64,000 bases of DNA from an uncultured Alphaproteobacteria bacterium (GCA_902589475.1 CACITD010000004.1:24244-88243); one strand, 5' to 3'; positions 41,752-51,581 are shown, numbered from the stretch's first letter. The notes: a model not told the origin generated them from the letters alone. Program-made: numbers and translations.

Positions 41752-42978
41752 TCAAACGGCGCCGCTATTTTTTAGTTTCTCCACTTCTTCTTGGCTCATA
41801 TCCAACCACTCTGATAGAACCGAATCTACGTGCTCACCTAATAACGGGGCAGCAGGAACCGGAAGATGGGCGTTGCCAACCTTTACAGGCCAAGCAGGCA
41901 TCTTATATTCACCCCGCTCTGGATGTTGCATATTTTGAAATATTCCACGCTGATTCAAATCATCATCATCATACAATTCAGATACATCCAACACTGCTCC
42001 ACAAGGAACACCACATTCGCCAATCAGCTTCATGGCTTCACGCTTCGTATATTGTTTTGTGAACTCCGCCAAAATCGAATCGAGAGCCTCTTCATTATCT
42101 GCTCGTTCTTTAGGTCCCGAAAATCTTGGGTCGTCTATTAATTCGGGCCTACCTATTAGATTACATAGCCGCTCCCAATGGTGATTACCTGCCCGTGTGG
42201 TAAATATGAAAACATAGTCATTTTTGCCAAACGGCTTGCATGGAAAAATCCCTGTAGGAGCATTACCGGTCGTAAATAGTTTTGCCCCCGCTCTTGGCGC
42301 AGCCTTTCCATTTAAATCCCGATAAGCATATGCCAAACGGCTATACTGCGTCATAGCATCCTGCATCGCCAACTGGAGATGTTCTCCCTCCCCTGTCGCT
42401 TGCTGTCTATACAGGGCTCCAAGGATTGTAATTGCCATTAGCATTCCTGTACCAGTATCAGCTAGCGTAACGCCTGGCTTGCATGGTTTACCATCAGGCT
42501 CACCTGTTATGCTCAACACCCCTCCTGCAGATTGACCAATCATATCGAAGGATAGAAAATTCTCATAGGGGCTACCTTCCGCAAACCCTTTAACTGAAGC
42601 ATAAATAATATTGGGGTTTTCTTTTTTTAGAGCCTCGTAATCCAATCCCATACGCTTCACAACGCCAGGCGCAAAGTTTTCGATAAATACATTAGCTTCT
42701 CTGACTAACTTTTTAATTAAGGTTACACCTTCATCCGTTTTTAAATTACACGTAAGACTCTTTTTACCAGAGTTAAACTGCATAAAATAAAAAGAGTCGA
42801 TACCCGGTTTCTCAGAGATAGCATAACGCCCAGCATCCCCTCCTTTGGGATTTTCTATTTTGACAACCTCTGCACCAAGCCACGCTAACGTCTCAGTACA
42901 TGACGGACCCGCCTCAAACTGGGTCATATCTAAAACCCTAACCCCATCTAACATGCCTACTTTTCCATTTACGCTCAT
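41752..42978 (-). CDS. CaiB/BaiF family CoA-transferase
   Basis: VLDMTQFEAGPSCTETLAWLGAEVVKIENPKGGD; NLKTDEGVTLIKKLV; ENFAPGVVKRMGLDYE; GFAEGSPYENFLSFDMIGQSAGG; start at ATG 42978 preferred to 42996. Confidence 0.9.
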   Translation of the reverse strand: MSVNGKVGMLDGVRVLDMTQFEAGPSCTETLAWLGAEVVKIENPKGGDAGRYAISEKPGIDSFYFMQFNSGKKSLTCNLKTDEGVTLIKKLVREANVFIENFAPGVVKRMGLDYEALKKENPNIIYASVKGFAEGSPYENFLSFDMIGQSAGGVLSITGEPDGKPCKPGVTLADTGTGMLMAITILGALYRQQATGEGEHLQLAMQDAMTQYSRLAYAYRDLNGKAAPRAGAKLFTTGNAPTGIFPCKPFGKNDYVFIFTTRAGNHHWERLCNLIGRPELIDDPRFSGPKERADNEEALDSILAEFTKQYTKREAMKLIGECGVPCGAVLDVSELYDDDDLNQRGIFQNMQHPERGEYKMPAWPVKVGNAHLPVPAAPLLGEHVDSVLSEWLDMSQEEVEKLKNSGAV

Positions 42979-43137
42979 AAAAGATCCTCCCAACAACTAT
43001 CCTAATCTTTGCACGGTTTTTGATGTACGCAGCATCCTATATGTGAAATTCTTCCCATTGACTTGCTGACACTCATGATAGCTAAGTAACTTTTACCCTC
43101 AATCAATAGATTAAAACTAGAGTTAGGAATTTACAAA

Positions 43138-43965
43138 ATGGGATATGAAACCATCGAGATAACTCCTATGACGCCTCGGATAGGTGCAGAAGTTAGCGGC
43201 ATTGACCTTACCAAGTCTCTTGGCAATCAGCAGTTTCAGGAATTACATGACGCCTTGATGGAACATTCTGTTCTTTTTTTCCGCAATCAGAACGTCGATG
43301 TTGAACAGCATAAAAATTTTGGACGCCTTTTTGGAGAGCTACATATTCACCCGGGGTCACCTCCTCCCCCGGGCCACCCAGAGATATTAATCGTTCATGC
43401 CGACAAGGATTCTAAACATATAGCAGGAGAAAATTGGCATTCTGATGTAACATGTGATGCTGAGCCACCAATGGGTAGTATTTTACATTTATGGGAGGTT
43501 CCTAGATCTGGTGGTGATACATTATTTGCCAGCATGGAGGCTGCATACGATGATCTGAGTGAGCGAATGAAGATTTATTTGGACGGACTAAATGCAACGC
43601 ACTCAGGTGAACAAATTTATCGCGGTCGATACAACAATCAGAAGCATGACGATACAAACGTGACTTATCCAAGAAACGTTCATCCGGTAGTTCGAACACA
43701 CCCTGTGACTGGTCGCAAATCGATCTTTGTAAACAAGACGTTCACTACACACATTAATGAAATACCAAAAGCCGAAAGCGATAGTGTACTTGCATTCTTA
43801 TATAGTCACTGCGCCAAACCAGATTATCAGGTTCGCTTCAAATGGCGACCGCACAGCATTGCTTTTTGGGATAACAGGTGTGTTCAGCATCTAGCCCTGT
43901 GGGATTATTATCCTCAAGTAAGGTCGGGTTATAGGGTAACCGTAAAAGGTGATAAGCCTTTCTAG
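43138..43965 (+). CDS. TauD/TfdA family Fe(II)/2-oxoglutarate-dependent dioxygenase
   Basis: WHSDVT (HxD), distal His in DNRCVQHLALWDYYPQVRSGYRVTVKGDKPF. Confidence 0.9.
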   Translation: MGYETIEITPMTPRIGAEVSGIDLTKSLGNQQFQELHDALMEHSVLFFRNQNVDVEQHKNFGRLFGELHIHPGSPPPPGHPEILIVHADKDSKHIAGENWHSDVTCDAEPPMGSILHLWEVPRSGGDTLFASMEAAYDDLSERMKIYLDGLNATHSGEQIYRGRYNNQKHDDTNVTYPRNVHPVVRTHPVTGRKSIFVNKTFTTHINEIPKAESDSVLAFLYSHCAKPDYQVRFKWRPHSIAFWDNRCVQHLALWDYYPQVRSGYRVTVKGDKPF

Positions 43966-43978
43966 AGACTTTACAGCT

Positions 43979-44401
43979 TTAATCGCCCATTTTCCACGTT
44001 GATGTGCCATGAGCTATTAATTTTTTATTTGCATCCCAAACATGCGATTCTAAGAAACTTATCGACCTGCCTTTTCTTATAAAACTTCCCTTGCAACTGG
44101 CGGGGCCCTTTGTGAGTGGACGAAGAAACTGGTTTTTCATCTCAAGCGTAAAACCTGGCTTGCCTATCTCATGGTTAATTAGATGCCCCATTGAAATATC
44201 CATAACCGTTGCAAGCATACCTCCATGAAAAGTGCCTTGAGGATTGAACAAAAAGTCTTCAACAGGAAACGTCACCACACAGCCATTTTCCTCGTAGGAA
44301 AATTCTAAGCCAAGCAACTTCGCTATAAAAAATCTCTCAAAGCTTTGGTGATAAGTCTTTAGAGCAGATTCAAATTGCTTTTGCGCTTTACCCTCGTCCA
44401 T
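43979..44401 (-). CDS. PaaI family hotdog thioesterase
   Basis: NPQGTFHGGMLATVMDISMGHL hotdog signature. Confidence 0.85.
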   Translation of the reverse strand: MDEGKAQKQFESALKTYHQSFERFFIAKLLGLEFSYEENGCVVTFPVEDFLFNPQGTFHGGMLATVMDISMGHLINHEIGKPGFTLEMKNQFLRPLTKGPASCKGSFIRKGRSISFLESHVWDANKKLIAHGTSTWKMGD

Positions 44402-44629
44402 TGGATTCTTCTCCTACATCACCAAATAATAATCAGGATCATCCTATTAACAAATACCCAACTTGCAAGCCAAGAAGTTCTTTAAAAACACGGATCTTTT
44501 TTACAACGATATAAAACGATTGCAGATCACCTGCCTGATCATAACTCAAAATCACTGTTGAGGATCATTTCGAACTAGTAATCTTATAAACTGGCAGAGT
44601 TTAAATAATATTTTACAGGAGAATAATTG

Positions 44630-45529
44630 ATGAAATTTGGGTACATAGGTCTTGGAAATATGGGAGGTGCTATAGCTAAGCGTATGCTTTTAACTCAAGA
44701 ATTAATTGTTTTTGACTTATCGGAAAAAATTCGAAACGAATTCGCCGAACTAGGGGCTCAGACGGCATCAACCATTGCAGAAATTGGTGCAAAGGCTGAC
44801 GTCATTTTTTTATGCCTGCCAACATCTAATGACGTGCGTGAAGTCATTTTTGCTTCAAATGGCCTTCTCGCAACTATGGAAACTGGCATCATTTGCGACA
44901 TGACGACTGGTGATCCGGTCATAACCAGACAAATAGCAAATGAATTGCCCAGTGGTATCTCTTTGGTAGATGCGCCGGTCTCAGGCGGCCCCGCTGGTGC
45001 GACCGCAGGGACTTTAGCGATAATGGTGGGTGGGAGTGATAACGCCGTCGGGCAAACAATGCCTGCGCTTGAAGCTGTCAGTCCTAATATTTTCAGAACA
45101 GGCGATGTAGGCACCGGTCATGTAATGAAGTTGGCAAATAATATGCTTAACGCAACAAATCGTCTAGCTACCTTTGAAGCGCTTGCATTAGCAACAAAGA
45201 ATGGGATCGACCCTGATCTCTGTGCAGAGATTTTAAATAAAAGCTCCGGGAAAAATTTTGCAACCGATGTAACACTTCCAAAATTTGTTTTACCGAATGA
45301 CAACCCAATTCAGGGATTTACCCTTGGCCTAATGCACAAAGACATAAGACAAGCGGCTGAACTTGGAATATCAACAGGCGTTACACTTCCTGTAATTAAC
45401 TCCGCTCGTGAGATTTATCATGCTGCTATAAATGAGCGAGGGGGTGATATAGATGTAAACGAAGTAATCCGACATTATGAGCGGGGATCGAATGTAAAGC
45501 TCGCTGGCAGTGGTAAAAAAACAAATTAA
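44630..45529 (+). CDS. NAD(P)-dependent oxidoreductase, 3-hydroxyisobutyrate dehydrogenase family
   Basis: GYIGLGNMGGAIAKRM; VDAPVSGGPAGATAGTLAIMVGG; GHVMKLANNMLNA. Confidence 0.9.
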   Translation: MKFGYIGLGNMGGAIAKRMLLTQELIVFDLSEKIRNEFAELGAQTASTIAEIGAKADVIFLCLPTSNDVREVIFASNGLLATMETGIICDMTTGDPVITRQIANELPSGISLVDAPVSGGPAGATAGTLAIMVGGSDNAVGQTMPALEAVSPNIFRTGDVGTGHVMKLANNMLNATNRLATFEALALATKNGIDPDLCAEILNKSSGKNFATDVTLPKFVLPNDNPIQGFTLGLMHKDIRQAAELGISTGVTLPVINSAREIYHAAINERGGDIDVNEVIRHYERGSNVKLAGSGKKTN

Positions 45530-45623
45530 TCTATAATCAAACGTCTTCGATAAAAGCCGGAGATTAAATCATAATTAGCAAATTACACTGCTAGTTTCGT
45601 AGATTACCAAATTGGAGATAACA

Positions 45624-46391
45624 ATGGGACGTCTAAGGGATAAAGTAGCGCTAATAACAGGCGGCGCTTCAGGTCTTGGGAAGGCTACTGGCCAATTAAT
45701 GGCAAAAGAAGGTGCAACGGTCATATTAACTGATTTGCAGGAGGTAGAAGGCACAGAGGTCTCAAAACAAATAATAGATGATGAAGGCAAATGCTTCTTC
45801 ATGAAACAGGATACCACGTCTGAAGAGGACTGGCGCGAGATATGCGATTATATCCTTGAGCGCCACGGTCATTTAGATATCTTACTAAATGGCGCAGGTG
45901 TCGGAGGCAGCGGTATTGAAATAGAAGATATGGATTTCTCAATATGGAGAAATTGCCTTTCTGTAAATCTGGATGGCGTATTTCTAGGGTGTAAGTACGG
46001 TATCAAGGCTATGCGTAAAGGTAGAGGTGGCTCAATCATAAATATATCTTCAATACTTGGTTTTGCCGGGCTGGCAACCGCGACAAACTATTGCGCGTCG
46101 AAAGGTGGTGTGCGCCTTTTAACAAAGGCTGCCGCTCTAGAGTGTGCCCGTAAAACACCTCTCGTCAGAGTCAATTCAATACACCCAGGTTTTATCGACA
46201 CCCCAATGGTTGCAGGCGCTATACAAAGACGAGGCCCCGAGTTCAGAAATTATATTGAAGAAAATGTACCTCTTGGAAAGCTCGGCGAACCGAGCGATAT
46301 AGCAGAGGGTGTGGTATATTTAGCAAGCGATGGGGCAAAGTTCGTAACTGGCACAGAACTTACAATCGACGGTGGCTTTTTGGCGCGCTAA
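45624..46391 (+). CDS. SDR family oxidoreductase
   Basis: ITGGASGLGKATG; NGAGVGGSG; YCASKGGVRLLTKAAALE; C-terminal GTELTIDGGFLAR. Confidence 0.9.
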   Translation: MGRLRDKVALITGGASGLGKATGQLMAKEGATVILTDLQEVEGTEVSKQIIDDEGKCFFMKQDTTSEEDWREICDYILERHGHLDILLNGAGVGGSGIEIEDMDFSIWRNCLSVNLDGVFLGCKYGIKAMRKGRGGSIINISSILGFAGLATATNYCASKGGVRLLTKAAALECARKTPLVRVNSIHPGFIDTPMVAGAIQRRGPEFRNYIEENVPLGKLGEPSDIAEGVVYLASDGAKFVTGTELTIDGGFLAR

Positions 46392-46415
46392 GAAAATAAA
46401 AATTAACTCTAACGT

Positions 46416-47156
46416 TCAAGTTAAACAACGTTTGTAAAGGGAAATTAATCTTTCCCAATGACGCTCTGCCGCATCTTTGTTGTAGCACCAACGCTCGGGA
46501 AATGCGAAGCCATGATGAACACGTTGATGAATTTCCAGTTCACCATTATTGCCAGACGCAATGAACAGGTTTTTTAATTCTTCTACCATATCTGGGGGAG
46601 CTAAATCGTCAAATTCGGCGCATGAGATATAAAGTTCGCCAGCAGCTTTCGATAAATTTTTATGCGGGCTTTCTTCATTATCACTTACGATCCAAGTCCC
46701 ATAAAATGATGCTGCCGCTCCAATTTTATCAGGATAACGTGCGGCCGCAGCTAGTGCGTAAGGGCCGCTCATACAATAGCCATGTACACCCACAAGTCCA
46801 TCATTTGTAGCGTCATGATTTTCAATAAATTGCAGCAATGAATAAACGTCTTCCATCACCGGTGGAATAGTCATTTTAGTTCTAACCGACCGCATCCTTC
46901 TATGTTCCGCACTTCCATTTTCGAGTACATCCTTGCCGTATTTTGTATCAGCGCCAGCGCGATAATAAAGATTTGGCAATATTACAAAAAACCCAACTGT
47001 TGCCAAACGCCTTGCCATATCATACAGCTCATTTCGTATGCCTGGCGCATCCATCAGCATCAGTATTGCAGGATGAGGTCCATTTCTTTCTGGCCAACAA
47101 AGAAAAGTTTCCATGTGACCATCCGCGGTTTCTATATCCAATACTTTTTCATGCAT
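46416..47156 (-). CDS. Dienelactone hydrolase family protein
   Basis: LMDAPGIRNELYDMARRLATVGF; GVHGYCMSGPYALAAAARYPDKIGAAASFYG (Cys nucleophile); HHGFAFPER. Confidence 0.9.
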   Translation of the reverse strand: MHEKVLDIETADGHMETFLCWPERNGPHPAILMLMDAPGIRNELYDMARRLATVGFFVILPNLYYRAGADTKYGKDVLENGSAEHRRMRSVRTKMTIPPVMEDVYSLLQFIENHDATNDGLVGVHGYCMSGPYALAAAARYPDKIGAAASFYGTWIVSDNEESPHKNLSKAAGELYISCAEFDDLAPPDMVEELKNLFIASGNNGELEIHQRVHHGFAFPERWCYNKDAAERHWERLISLYKRCLT

Positions 47157-47402
47157 TATAGTCTCTTTCCTTACGAGCTAATCTACTTATTATTTCTGAA
47201 CGTTCGACAACATCAAAACAAGAATTGTTTCGCAATATAAATTAAGAGCAAATACCCAAGTCAAGGTCTAATAAAATTCATGAAATAGTCTTCAGTGACT
47301 GGTTCAAAAGGCTATCTTACCATAATATAAGATGAGGTAACCATCTCCTATGGAAGACTGGCAACTACATTTGTGCGATGATAAGGATTGGGGAGATCTA
47401 CG

Positions 47403-49055
47403 ATGAACGGAATAGATTACATAGCAAGCATTCTAAAACACGAGAATGTAGAATGGATATCCTGTTTTCCAAGCAATCCAATCATATCCGCGTGTGCAAA
47501 AGTAAATATACGACCCATTGCTTTCCGGCATGAACGTGGCGCTGTTATGGCAGCTGACGGATACAGTAGAATAAGCATGAGAAAAAAGTTTGGGGTGGTA
47601 GCAGTTCAATCCCAAGCTGGGGCTGAAAATGCTATGGGGGGAATAGCGCAAGCTGCAGCAGATAATATTCCAATTTTAATACTGCTTGGTGGCAACTCAC
47701 TAGATCAAATCTCGGTCAAACCAAATTTTAGCGCTGTTCAAAAATATCAAGGCTGGGTAAAGCAGGTGGAAGCAATCTATTCCCCGACTCAGGTAGGCGC
47801 GGTGATGCGCCGCGCATTTAATGCTCTAAAGAACGGCCCTCCCGGTCCTGTAGTTGTAGAAATGACTACGGACGTCTGTCAACAAAACGTGCCAGAGGAA
47901 TATCAAAACTACAAATCACCAAGTTATAGTCTTCAAGTGCCAGATACTAATGAAATAGCGAGAGCAATAGAATTATGGCAGAAAGCCCGTAAGCCTGTAA
48001 TTTGGGCAGGCGGTGGCGTCCTTGCCTCGAATGGTAGCATTCCGCTTAAGGAACTAGCAGAATTGACCGCAACACCCGTTTTTTGCACAATGCCAGGTAA
48101 ATCTTCATTTGATGAAAGACATCCACTTGCGCTTGGTGCAGGGTGTGGTACTACCACAGAGATGGCGCATAAGTGGCTGACTGATTCAGACTTAATTATT
48201 GCCTTAGGCACTAGTTTAACGCGATCACCTTATGGTCAAAAAATTCTCCCCAATAAATTGATAATACATAATACGATCGATCCTAGCGATATAAACAAAG
48301 ACGAAACAGCAGAAATCGGCCTTATTGGAGATAGTGCCCTTACAGTAAACCAACTGATTAGCAATATCAAAGAGTCAAAAGACAAACATACATTCAACGA
48401 TCGAACGTTGGTCGAAAATGAAATCGCAAGCATTAAAAACAAATGGCTGAAAAAGTGGACACCGGTTCTACACTCAGACGAACAACCAATAGCCTATTAT
48501 CGCGTGATCAATGAACTCAATAAAGTACTTGATCTAGAAAATAGTATTGTTACGCATGATGCTGGGGCACCTCGCGATTGTCTTGTTCCTTTTTACCAAG
48601 CCACTCTACCACACAGTTATATTGGTTGGGGAAAAACAACACATTTAGGATTTGGCATTCCGTTGATTATTGGAGCGAAACTCGCCCAGCCAAATAAGTT
48701 TTGTGTCAATGTGATGGGTGATGGCGCGTTTGGGATGTCTGGAACAGACATAGAGACGGCTGCAAGATCCAAAGTGCCTATTACTACAATTCTCCTTAAT
48801 AACAATAATATGGCAACTTACACCGGCAACAATCGGGGAGCTATTGGAGAGGAAGCGAGAACCGAATATGGAATATCAAATATGCATGGCGATTATGCTA
48901 AAATAGCTGAAGGTATGGGAGCCACCGGCATAAAAGTTACCTCACCTAGTGATATTACTTCCGCCGTGCAACAAGCTCAAAAATTGAATGCGGAGGGGAT
49001 CACCGTGCTTATAGAAGTTATCAGCAATATAGAAGAACGGCGATCTAAGTTTTAA
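47403..49055 (+). CDS. Thiamine pyrophosphate-binding enzyme, third paralogue, substrate unknown
   Basis: AFRHERGAVMAADGYSR; MGDGAFGMSGTDIETAARSKVPITTILLNNNN; start at ATG 47403 preceded by GGGGAG. Confidence 0.85.
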   Translation: MNGIDYIASILKHENVEWISCFPSNPIISACAKVNIRPIAFRHERGAVMAADGYSRISMRKKFGVVAVQSQAGAENAMGGIAQAAADNIPILILLGGNSLDQISVKPNFSAVQKYQGWVKQVEAIYSPTQVGAVMRRAFNALKNGPPGPVVVEMTTDVCQQNVPEEYQNYKSPSYSLQVPDTNEIARAIELWQKARKPVIWAGGGVLASNGSIPLKELAELTATPVFCTMPGKSSFDERHPLALGAGCGTTTEMAHKWLTDSDLIIALGTSLTRSPYGQKILPNKLIIHNTIDPSDINKDETAEIGLIGDSALTVNQLISNIKESKDKHTFNDRTLVENEIASIKNKWLKKWTPVLHSDEQPIAYYRVINELNKVLDLENSIVTHDAGAPRDCLVPFYQATLPHSYIGWGKTTHLGFGIPLIIGAKLAQPNKFCVNVMGDGAFGMSGTDIETAARSKVPITTILLNNNNMATYTGNNRGAIGEEARTEYGISNMHGDYAKIAEGMGATGIKVTSPSDITSAVQQAQKLNAEGITVLIEVISNIEERRSKF

Positions 49056-49205
49056 TTTTGACAATCTTAAGCGTACGCCTACTCGAAATTGAGATAAGTA
49101 AGTTTTGAAAACACTCTGGCACTTTTTGAAAATGTCATTTCGGACAGTAACATCAAAAATTCGACTTAAACTAAGTCTTGCGCACAATCAAAGTAGGGCG
49201 AAACT

Positions 49206-50729
49206 TTGGTAGAATATCCTGAACAAGGTGAAGCCACTGGACGTTATGGGTTAACGCGCTACCTGATTTTGGCAACACTGACGCTTACCACGATGTTGTA
49301 CACAATGACGGTTATGATAGCTAACGTTGCGCTCCCCAAAATCCAGGGGACATTCGCATGTACACAAGATCAAATAGCATTAGTTGTTACATTCAATATT
49401 GTTGCAACGGCAGTGGTAACTCCGGCTTCCGGCTGGCTTGCCTCCCGCTTTAGTCGGCGCAACATACTAATTTCGTGTGTCTCAGGATTTATAATTAGCT
49501 CCACCTTCTGCGGCTTATCACAAAACCTAGAGCAATTGGTTATTTTCAGAATCCTCCAAGGCGGTTTTGGTGCTCCCTTGGTGCCGATAGCTATGGCTAT
49601 GGTCTTAGACACTTTCCCACAAAAAGAACACGGGACAGCAACTGCAATATTTGGAATGGGGGTGGTCTTTGGACCTATTATTGGGCCAACGGTCGGTGGT
49701 TTTCTCTCTGAGGAACTTGGCTGGCGGTGGGTATTTTTTCTTCTGGTTCCATTTGGGATAATTGTACTATTTGCTATTATTGCAATCATAAATGATAGAG
49801 GCAAAACCGAAGCTTCAAAACTTGACTGGACCGGGTTGTTATCACTCTGTATTGGGATAGCTGCACTCCAATTAATGTTAGATAGAGGACAACGGTTAGA
49901 TTGGTTTGATTCTCAAGAAATAATTTTCGAATTTATACTCGCGATAGTCTGTTTTTACATTTTTCTGAGCCATATTTTCACGACCAATAATCCGTTTATA
50001 AATCTAAATATTTTTCTAAATAAAAATTACTTTTTAGGCCTTCTTATAATGTTTCTTTTCGGGACAATTTTATGGACTCCATTAATTCTTTACCCGCCGA
50101 TGATGCAAGATTTGCAGGATTACCCGGAGGATATCACCGGTGTATTTTTAGCCCTCAGAGGGTTAGGGACTCTTTGCGGGTCAACACTTCTTGTCTTTAT
50201 AAATAAAAAATTAGACCCTCGTTTTATTTTAAGCGTGGGGTTCTTACTCCAGGGGATTGCTGGGTTTTATATGTCACACTTTGACATTAATCTATCAGCG
50301 TTCGAGCTTGCGTGGACAAATAGCTTAGCGGGATTGGGCGTTGGTTTTGTTTGGGTACCATTAACCCTAATTACTTTTAATACGCTTGATAAAAAATTCC
50401 TCAACGAGGCAAGCGCTTTCTGGCATCTTATTAGAAACATTGGAAGTTCTATCTCGATCTCTATTATAATTGCTCTTGTGATTAGATCTACAGCCATAAA
50501 TTACGCAGACCTAAGCAGTTTTATATCAATTTTCGGAGATAGTACTTCTGTGATGCCCCTGAAAGGAGCGACTGCTCCTGATGGTTTAGAATCTTTATCT
50601 GGGTTATCAAACGAAATAGTCCGACAATCAGAAATGATAGGTTATATAAATGCTTTCCATCTCTATTATTGGATAGCATTTTCCATCATTCCACTTGTTT
50701 GGTTAGCCCCTCTCAAATCTCCAAACTAA
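49206..50729 (+). CDS. MFS transporter, DHA2 (EmrB/QacA-like) family
   Basis: About 14 hydrophobic segments; MTVMIANVALPKIQGTF; GWLASRFSRRNI; GFLSEELGWRWVFFLLVPFG. Confidence 0.87.
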   Translation: MVEYPEQGEATGRYGLTRYLILATLTLTTMLYTMTVMIANVALPKIQGTFACTQDQIALVVTFNIVATAVVTPASGWLASRFSRRNILISCVSGFIISSTFCGLSQNLEQLVIFRILQGGFGAPLVPIAMAMVLDTFPQKEHGTATAIFGMGVVFGPIIGPTVGGFLSEELGWRWVFFLLVPFGIIVLFAIIAIINDRGKTEASKLDWTGLLSLCIGIAALQLMLDRGQRLDWFDSQEIIFEFILAIVCFYIFLSHIFTTNNPFINLNIFLNKNYFLGLLIMFLFGTILWTPLILYPPMMQDLQDYPEDITGVFLALRGLGTLCGSTLLVFINKKLDPRFILSVGFLLQGIAGFYMSHFDINLSAFELAWTNSLAGLGVGFVWVPLTLITFNTLDKKFLNEASAFWHLIRNIGSSISISIIIALVIRSTAINYADLSSFISIFGDSTSVMPLKGATAPDGLESLSGLSNEIVRQSEMIGYINAFHLYYWIAFSIIPLVWLAPLKSPN

Positions 50730-50765
50730 ACTGGGCCATTAGAAATAGCTCCAATATTCTAGAGC

Positions 50766-51518
50766 CTAATACTCCCACAAAAGCCTACCTTGCCCATAAA
50801 TCCGATCGTGTATTCCGAATGACCTAAGCGCATGCCAAATAGTAGCTACATTAACAGCCACTATTGGTTTTTTGAGACGTTTTTCCGCCTCAGCAGCAAC
50901 TGCCGCGAAAGGTAAGTTTGCCCCAAACTGAATAATTGCTTCAACTTCATTACTGTCTACCGATCGAAGTGCCTCCCAGCACTGATCCTCACTTGTATGA
51001 GCTATCGAGGTCGGACTTTTGCAACTCATATGAAAAGTTTTCACAATTTCATAACCAATGTCAGCGGCAAATTGTTGAATATGTGGTTCAGCAACAGGAA
51101 AGTAGGGCGTAACGACCGAAATCTTTTTCTTCACACCAAAAGCCTTCAGAGCCGCAGGTAGCGCATCTGCCGCCTGACTTACCTGTACCCCATTTAAAAG
51201 TGGCCCCATTCTTTTGACGATTTCTTGCGCCTTTTTAAGACCACCTCCCCATATACTCTCACTAGAAATCCCTAAGACAAAGTAATCAGGCTTACATGTC
51301 ATAACTCGCTTAACTGCATCCTCCAATGCAACATCAATTCGCCTGATTAGCTCATCAAAATCCTCATCACTTGACATTGGGTCATCTGGTATATGCATTC
51401 GCCCTATATGAGTAGTGACACCGGCAGGACAAATCGCATCATATTCAGGCTGAACGACTGTGTTTGTTGAGGGTGTAATAACGCCAAATTTTCCCCGCCA
51501 CCCTAATGTATCCACCAT
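50766..51518 (-). CDS. Maleate isomerase / arylmalonate decarboxylase-like protein
   Basis: GWRGKFGVITPSTNTVVQPEYDAICPAGVTTHIGRM; C-terminal LKKPIVAVNVATIWHALRSFGI. Confidence 0.8.
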   Translation of the reverse strand: MVDTLGWRGKFGVITPSTNTVVQPEYDAICPAGVTTHIGRMHIPDDPMSSDEDFDELIRRIDVALEDAVKRVMTCKPDYFVLGISSESIWGGGLKKAQEIVKRMGPLLNGVQVSQAADALPAALKAFGVKKKISVVTPYFPVAEPHIQQFAADIGYEIVKTFHMSCKSPTSIAHTSEDQCWEALRSVDSNEVEAIIQFGANLPFAAVAAEAEKRLKKPIVAVNVATIWHALRSFGIHDRIYGQGRLLWEY

Positions 51519-51581
51519 GTAGCCCTCCGTCGGTAAAAATTAAAATAACAAAAATACTTTATAGAAAAAACGGCATTCATC

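Noticed and set aside
47161-47240. GAACGTTCGACAACA upstream of the dienelactone hydrolase gene as a LexA box
   Set aside because: Second half-site is AACA, and the spacing does not match GAAC-N7-GAAC or GTTC-N7-GTTC.
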